The notes under the pieces were generated by a model, which was given only the letters and a program-made list of their open reading frames with translations, did not search any database and was not told where the DNA came from. A DNA stretch of 64,000 nt. Origin: Theristus sp. LFF4_11 (Eukaryota > Nematoda > Chromadorea > Monhysterida > Xyalidae). The DNA is taken from NCBI GenBank assembly GCA_030248135.1, contig JASANC010000153.1, forward strand, positions 24,558-88,557, given 5' to 3'. The position numbers were made by a program, and so were the translations under genes. Below, piece after piece: positions 59,827 to 64,000 of the stretch; the stretch's first letter is position 1, and every line of letters begins with the position of its first letter.

Positions 59827-62800
59827 TCATCGCTTCTTTTTAGGCGTCGAACGTTTCGGCTGTGATGTTGATGACGTGCGTGTGCGCCTTGCCGCGTGCG
59901 TGGGTCGCGCCCGAACGATGACCGTGCGAGCGAACGGCGGTGTCTCAGAGCAACTGCGCGAGCGTTCGCGATGGCCAGCTGTTGACCGTGTGGCGTGACG
60001 TGCGCGTTGGTTGGCGCCCGTGGCCTGCGTGCTAGTGCCCGCCCGTGCCTGCGCCTGCGCGTGAGTGCCCGCCTGTGGTTGCGCGTGAGTGCCCGCGTGT
60101 GTCCCGGCCTCCGACTTCGGCTTGGTCGAGTCGAACGTGAGACGCTGCATGACACTGGTTGCCTGAGATTTGGGAATTTTTGATTTATCAGCGGCACGCG
60201 TTTGTGCACCGCTCGTTCCCGTGGCCGGCTGCGCCGTTGTGTCGGACATCGGCGTGACGTTGACGGTCACTTGTTGAAGGCACCCCGTCGTTCCGAGCTC
60301 GCACGCGTCCGCTGGTGACTCGTGCTGTGGCGCCGTTGCCGACGCCAACCGCTCACTGCGACGGATGGTTTGCACTACGTCAGGACATTTGTCTGTTGTA
60401 TGTCCACTACTTTCACAGTGGCCACACAACGGTCTTTGTGTTTTCTGCTGCTTCTGCTTCTGACTCGTATCAGATGCAGAAGGCTCGGTTGTGTCCATGT
60501 GTTCTTGTCGAGCAGCCGGCTGCTGCGTCTGTACAGCAGCGGGCGCTGGTTGTCTAACGATACTCATGCCAGTCGCGGCGGTCTGTTGCAACCGCTGCGG
60601 CTGGGCCGTGAACGTTGGATGTTGCTGCGCTAATTGTTGACGCTTTTGGCGTCGATTCTGTTCAGCAACCCGAGCAAACTCGTCGTCAAATTCCGTGACG
60701 ACTCTTGGCTGCATTTTCTCCGCCAGCTTTTTCTCGGCGGTGTCCAGGTCTACGAACGCGAGCTTTGGGATGTTTCGCTGTTTCTTTGCCTTATTGCGTT
60801 CCTTCTCAGTTGTTGGTAACGTACCGCTAACGTTGAAGTGGCGCATCAGCATGTGCGACTCTTCTGCGGTCCAGAAGTCGGACGGCGGTCGGATCGGCGG
60901 AAGCCACAACGGCTGCCACATGTTGTGCAGCTGCGTGCCCGTTGCCTTCTCGCGTTCGGCGTCAGCCTCGACCAACGCCTGGTTTGTCGCCAAGTTGTCG
61001 TCCGGTGTTGCTGACCCGATCATTCGAGGATCAGATGGTGCACCATGGAAGTCGTGCTGCGGACGGCTCGCGATGAAGAGTGCCAGATGTTTGATCGTGT
61101 TCGGCACGTGTGCAGCAGCTTGCTCCTCGGCTCGCGCCAAGAAACCCTGCGGATTGCTGACCATTCGACGGCCAACGTCCTGAATTTGTCTGCACGAAAA
61201 ACTGTCAACCGGCAGAATGAAATCGCCGGCTTTTGGTCTTTCGCCGTCATAGTAGGCAGCGCGCAACTCGACTGCCTCTGGACTGCCATCCAAAAGCAGA
61301 TCAGTCCACTGATCTCGTGAATAGATCGGTCGTTGTAACGCATGGTAGTCAGGGCGCATGAATTTCTGCGCCTTGGCTACATCAGGTCGACTGTGTAGAT
61401 TCGCACGATCTAGCAAGCTGAACTCGCCATTGGAGGCCGCGAGTGCTTTTGCCTCTTCCCACATGGCTGAGAACAACTCTGGCACTGACTGATAATTGTA
61501 TTCTGCAGCCGCGCTAAGCCAATAGCTCTGAATCAGATTGGTGTCATATTCGACTGACCTGTCTGATAGATAACCCCTACGAGGACACGTCAGCAGCTCA
61601 GTGTCTCTGGCGGACAACGTCGATGTGGCACTACTTGCAGGTCGGGCAGACTCAGTGTCCGAGCTGGCAGTGCTAGCACGACCCGTCTCAGCCCTTCGAC
61701 GCTGACGCTCTTTTTCCTGTCGTGCGCCTCTCGTAAAAGGCGGGTACACGATCTGTTCTTTACCTCGTTTGATGGGTGGCTCCTGCGATCTTGTGCGAGA
61801 AGCGGCTGCGCGGCGGGCCGGTGTTGTTGGTTTTCGAAACTGGCCGTCGTCTGGTGGTGGCGGTGGAGGAGGTGTCGGACCGAGGATGGCACTGACGGAC
61901 GCCGGATCGATGAGCATCTGTTCGCGCAACTGTTGACTGGCCTGTGCATGTTGCATGGCCTGTGCACCAGGTCGAGCAGGCGGCGTTTCCGCCAGCGCGT
62001 TCTGTGCCCGTTGTATCTGCGGCGGTGTGGCGTGATCGTACGTCGGCGTGGCTACCTGTGACTGGCTTGCAACGCGTTGTTGTGTGTGATACGCCCTAGT
62101 AGGCACAGCGCCAGGCATGTTTGGCAGCAAAATTGGCTGCTGCATTGGAACCACCCGCGGTAGCGGCGGTAGCGCTTTGCCTTTGGCCAGTGCTTTTTGG
62201 CGTTGCTGCAATGTCTGAAGCGCCGCTTGTACCTGCTGGAGCGTGAGATCACTTGGCGTCGGAGGTGTCCGAGCCGAGAGCGGATCTGGCTCCAGCAACT
62301 CAGTGCGCTGTGGCGGTGGTGTGACTTGCGCCTCATGCGCTCGTCGCACCTGTTTGTGCAATTGCAGCTGGCTAGCACGTGGCGGCGCGTGCCATTTCAC
62401 CATCTCGCGACGGATCTTTTTGATCGCGTCTTCGAGTTCAGTCGGACTACCACCCATGATCGCTGCACGCAGTTCGTCTTTAAACGGCATGCAGTAGTGA
62501 TTGTGCATGACTGACCACCAGATTCGCGCGTTGGCAGCGATAGTGTTCTGCCGCGACGCCTGTGCGTCCAGGAAGCGTCGGCACTTGAGCGGAAACAACT
62601 GTTTTTCAGTTGTTCGCTTTGACCTGCGCTTCTTTGGAAGCTCACTGGTGAACGGGTTGAAAAACTTGAACACCGGATGGATGTGTCTACCCGTCTTACC
62701 CAGCGAGTTCGCGTGTCGGTTGAGCGCGATGAGCACGTTCAGCAACTGGAAGTACGTCTCGTGCGGTTCATGGTGCCACTGTGTGAAGATCCACTGAAGC

Positions 62801-63525
62801 GCCGTTCGCACGAGCAGTGCCAACGTGAGATTTCGGATGTCCGTCGAGTCGGTGATGGTGTGCAGCGACAATCCGCAGAGATCATTGGTTGAAATGTTGA
62901 TCTTGTGTGACAGATCGAGCAAGAGCTCGACGTCTTGGTGTGTGCGGATCGGCTCGATGACCTCACCCTTTTGGACACGCAACAAGTACTGGTTGCGCAC
63001 ATCTTCCTCCGTAATGGTGAGCGGAAAGACATCCTCCATTGTGCAGGAGAACAACTCTGAATGTTCCTCCAGCACCGAAGTGAACCGGTCTGGTTGGCCC
63101 GGCTCTGTGGCACGTACCATTCCGAAATGCTCCAGCGACTCGACCGAGCCAATCGAGAATGAGCCTGGCCAACTACACCTGGTCCTCAGGTGAAAGTCGA
63201 CCAAGGTCTCCTCGTCGGCAGCGAGCAACATCGCCGGGGCATCCTTGTGCTGAAGCTCGTGCTTTGTGGTGTCATTGTACTTGGCCCCCAAAGCAATAAA
63301 ATTGCGATCATACCACGGTGTCGACGGATCGTGTTGTCGACCAAGGTAGTTGTCGGGCGGCCTCGGAGAGATCTGTTCTTCGTTCGGTGGAGACGGCTCA
63401 CAGCCCCCGGGGCATTGATGTTTTCTCGCGCTGTGCAGGAAACAGAAGCGTCGACCGGCCTTCAGCTCGTTGTCGTACAGCCGATGGGCCAACTGGAAGC
63501 CGTAGTAGCTCGTCGCCGATGTCAT
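59827..63525 (-). CDS. 1,232-codon intronless Gag-like protein with CCHC zinc knuckle
   Basis: One uninterrupted frame, GC-rich throughout, with no introns, unlike every other gene here. The N-terminal third is a folded-looking region (WYDRNFIALGAKYND, LLVRTALQWIFTQWHHEPHE, YFQLLNVLIALNRHANSLGK). A Gln-rich helix follows (LQQVQAALQTLQQRQ), then Pro-rich and basic disordered stretches. A CCHC zinc knuckle lies at residues 1034-1047 (C-G-H-C-x4-H-x4-C), and the tail is very basic (ending PKKKR). This order of capsid-like part, disordered linker, knuckle and basic tail is Gag-like. No protease, reverse transcriptase or integrase is seen downstream. It could be a retroelement gag, a domesticated gag or an unrelated nucleic-acid-binding protein. 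The GTG/ATG start is uncertain because open frames continue upstream with breaks. Confidence 0.6.
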   Translation of the reverse strand: MTSATSYYGFQLAHRLYDNELKAGRRFCFLHSARKHQCPGGCEPSPPNEEQISPRPPDNYLGRQHDPSTPWYDRNFIALGAKYNDTTKHELQHKDAPAMLLAADEETLVDFHLRTRCSWPGSFSIGSVESLEHFGMVRATEPGQPDRFTSVLEEHSELFSCTMEDVFPLTITEEDVRNQYLLRVQKGEVIEPIRTHQDVELLLDLSHKINISTNDLCGLSLHTITDSTDIRNLTLALLVRTALQWIFTQWHHEPHETYFQLLNVLIALNRHANSLGKTGRHIHPVFKFFNPFTSELPKKRRSKRTTEKQLFPLKCRRFLDAQASRQNTIAANARIWWSVMHNHYCMPFKDELRAAIMGGSPTELEDAIKKIRREMVKWHAPPRASQLQLHKQVRRAHEAQVTPPPQRTELLEPDPLSARTPPTPSDLTLQQVQAALQTLQQRQKALAKGKALPPLPRVVPMQQPILLPNMPGAVPTRAYHTQQRVASQSQVATPTYDHATPPQIQRAQNALAETPPARPGAQAMQHAQASQQLREQMLIDPASVSAILGPTPPPPPPPDDGQFRKPTTPARRAAASRTRSQEPPIKRGKEQIVYPPFTRGARQEKERQRRRAETGRASTASSDTESARPASSATSTLSARDTELLTCPRRGYLSDRSVEYDTNLIQSYWLSAAAEYNYQSVPELFSAMWEEAKALAASNGEFSLLDRANLHSRPDVAKAQKFMRPDYHALQRPIYSRDQWTDLLLDGSPEAVELRAAYYDGERPKAGDFILPVDSFSCRQIQDVGRRMVSNPQGFLARAEEQAAAHVPNTIKHLALFIASRPQHDFHGAPSDPRMIGSATPDDNLATNQALVEADAEREKATGTQLHNMWQPLWLPPIRPPSDFWTAEESHMLMRHFNVSGTLPTTEKERNKAKKQRNIPKLAFVDLDTAEKKLAEKMQPRVVTEFDDEFARVAEQNRRQKRQQLAQQHPTFTAQPQRLQQTAATGMSIVRQPAPAAVQTQQPAARQEHMDTTEPSASDTSQKQKQQKTQRPLCGHCESSGHTTDKCPDVVQTIRRSERLASATAPQHESPADACELGTTGCLQQVTVNVTPMSDTTAQPATGTSGAQTRAADKSKIPKSQATSVMQRLTFDSTKPKSEAGTHAGTHAQPQAGTHAQAQARAGTSTQATGANQRARHATRSTAGHRERSRSCSETPPFARTVIVRARPTHAARRTRTSSTSQPKRSTPKKKR

Positions 63526-64000
63526 GACGATGCTGATTGCGATCGTGGGAAATCGAACTTAAACCAGCGAAGATCAGCGTGGGACCATCGCGTGGTCGAT
63601 ATGCGCCGGGCCGGATGATGTAGCAGGGATTTCCGGAGAACAGTCTCTCGCTGGAGCACGTACTGGTGCACCATGAGCCGTCGGTCCAGTGTTTCAATGA
63701 CCGAGAACTTTGCTTGGCCTGGTGCGTTCCTCAGAAGCGCCCTTCGTGTGACCAGGGTACCCAATGCGCATAGGTGCCCGCGATCTCAGCACCCGGGTTC
63801 TCTGTGAGAAAACGGATCGCCCTTGATGTAATCGAGGTACGTCTGGGCGAACATGATTCTTCAGCAACTCGTGTCGTTGATCTTGTCAAAAGTGAGGTCT
63901 TGCGGCAAGACCGGCAGACAGACATTCGTGTCCCACGGTGTCTCATCACCCCGGGGCAAGTATGCCAAGCCAACGTCAATGGCCGCCGAACTTGTCATAG
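63526..64000 (-). pseudogene. Frame-broken upstream part of the zinc-knuckle ORF
   Basis: On the minus strand, protein-like segments with similar composition occur in successive different frames: AAIDVGLAYLPRGDETPWD, then IMFAQTYLDYIKGDPFSH, then APGQAKFSVIETLDRR, then IIRPGAYRPRDGPTLIF, just before the long frame begins. Stops and shifts separate them. This suggests that the coding region once extended, or still extends, beyond the window edge, with indels from decay or sequencing. I did not join the segments. Confidence 0.4.

Noticed and set aside
59751..60209. 152-codon minus-strand Arg-rich frame
   Set aside because: Shadow of the 1,232-codon ORF in another frame, over its low-complexity C-terminal part.
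1..64000. Prokaryotic features (CRISPR, operators, Shine-Dalgarno sites, rRNA)
   Set aside because: The window is eukaryotic nuclear DNA and none was seen.

Overview
This is nuclear DNA from an animal. Genes are split by many introns, almost all with GT...AG ends (GTGAGT- and GTTGGT-type donors, TTTCAG/TTGCAG acceptors). Exons are GC-rich, introns and intergenic DNA are AT-rich, and there are many short non-autonomous transposons. The gene set is metazoan: KLHL, AMPK gamma, Ly6/GPI protein, PTB protein, PRKRIP1, KNL2/M18BP1 and class I ribonucleotide reductase. A 70-bp gap between a poly(A) signal and an acceptor just before the next ATG suggests SL trans-splicing. That fits a nematode, but other trans-splicing animals remain possible and I do not name a species.

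Layout: 1-2.5 kb, repeats. 2.6-5.3 kb (-), a BTB-BACK-Kelch gene. 5.6-6.9 kb, nested inverted-repeat elements. 8.4-25.2 kb (+), the AMPK gamma subunit, whose catalytic-core exons are certain (21.6-25.2 kb), with phase-compatible low-complexity exons upstream that suggest long alternative N-termini. 26.3-27.6 kb (-), a Ly6-like GPI protein. 31.6-34.0 kb (+), a PTB-domain protein with a Met/Pro/Gly-rich tail. 36.2-37.3 kb (-), PRKRIP1. 38.4-47.6 kb (-), two adjacent paralogues of the centromere-licensing factor KNL2/M18BP1. 49.4-56.4 kb (+), the ribonucleotide reductase large subunit. 58.5-58.9 kb (-), a possible small gene. 59.8-64 kb (-), a 1,232-codon intronless ORF with a CCHC zinc knuckle, Gag-like and not recognised further.

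The strongest biology is the KNL2 pair. Both copies begin with a SANTA domain split by introns at the same places and phases. Only the downstream copy carries a CENP-C-like motif and a SANT/Myb domain; the upstream copy stops soon after a shared motif. The arrangement looks like a tandem duplication, expressed from one operon, in which one copy lost its chromatin-binding half. Other notable points are two alternative first exons for ribonucleotide reductase, an in-frame GC-AG intron in the same gene, a 63-bp in-frame duplication that gives a Ly6-like protein an extra cysteine, a hAT-type element with a perfect 8-bp target duplication inserted into an older TA-flanked element, and several repeat families present in more than one copy in the window.

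Exon boundaries were worked out by hand from reading frame, phase and splice signals. No alignment or transcript evidence was available.
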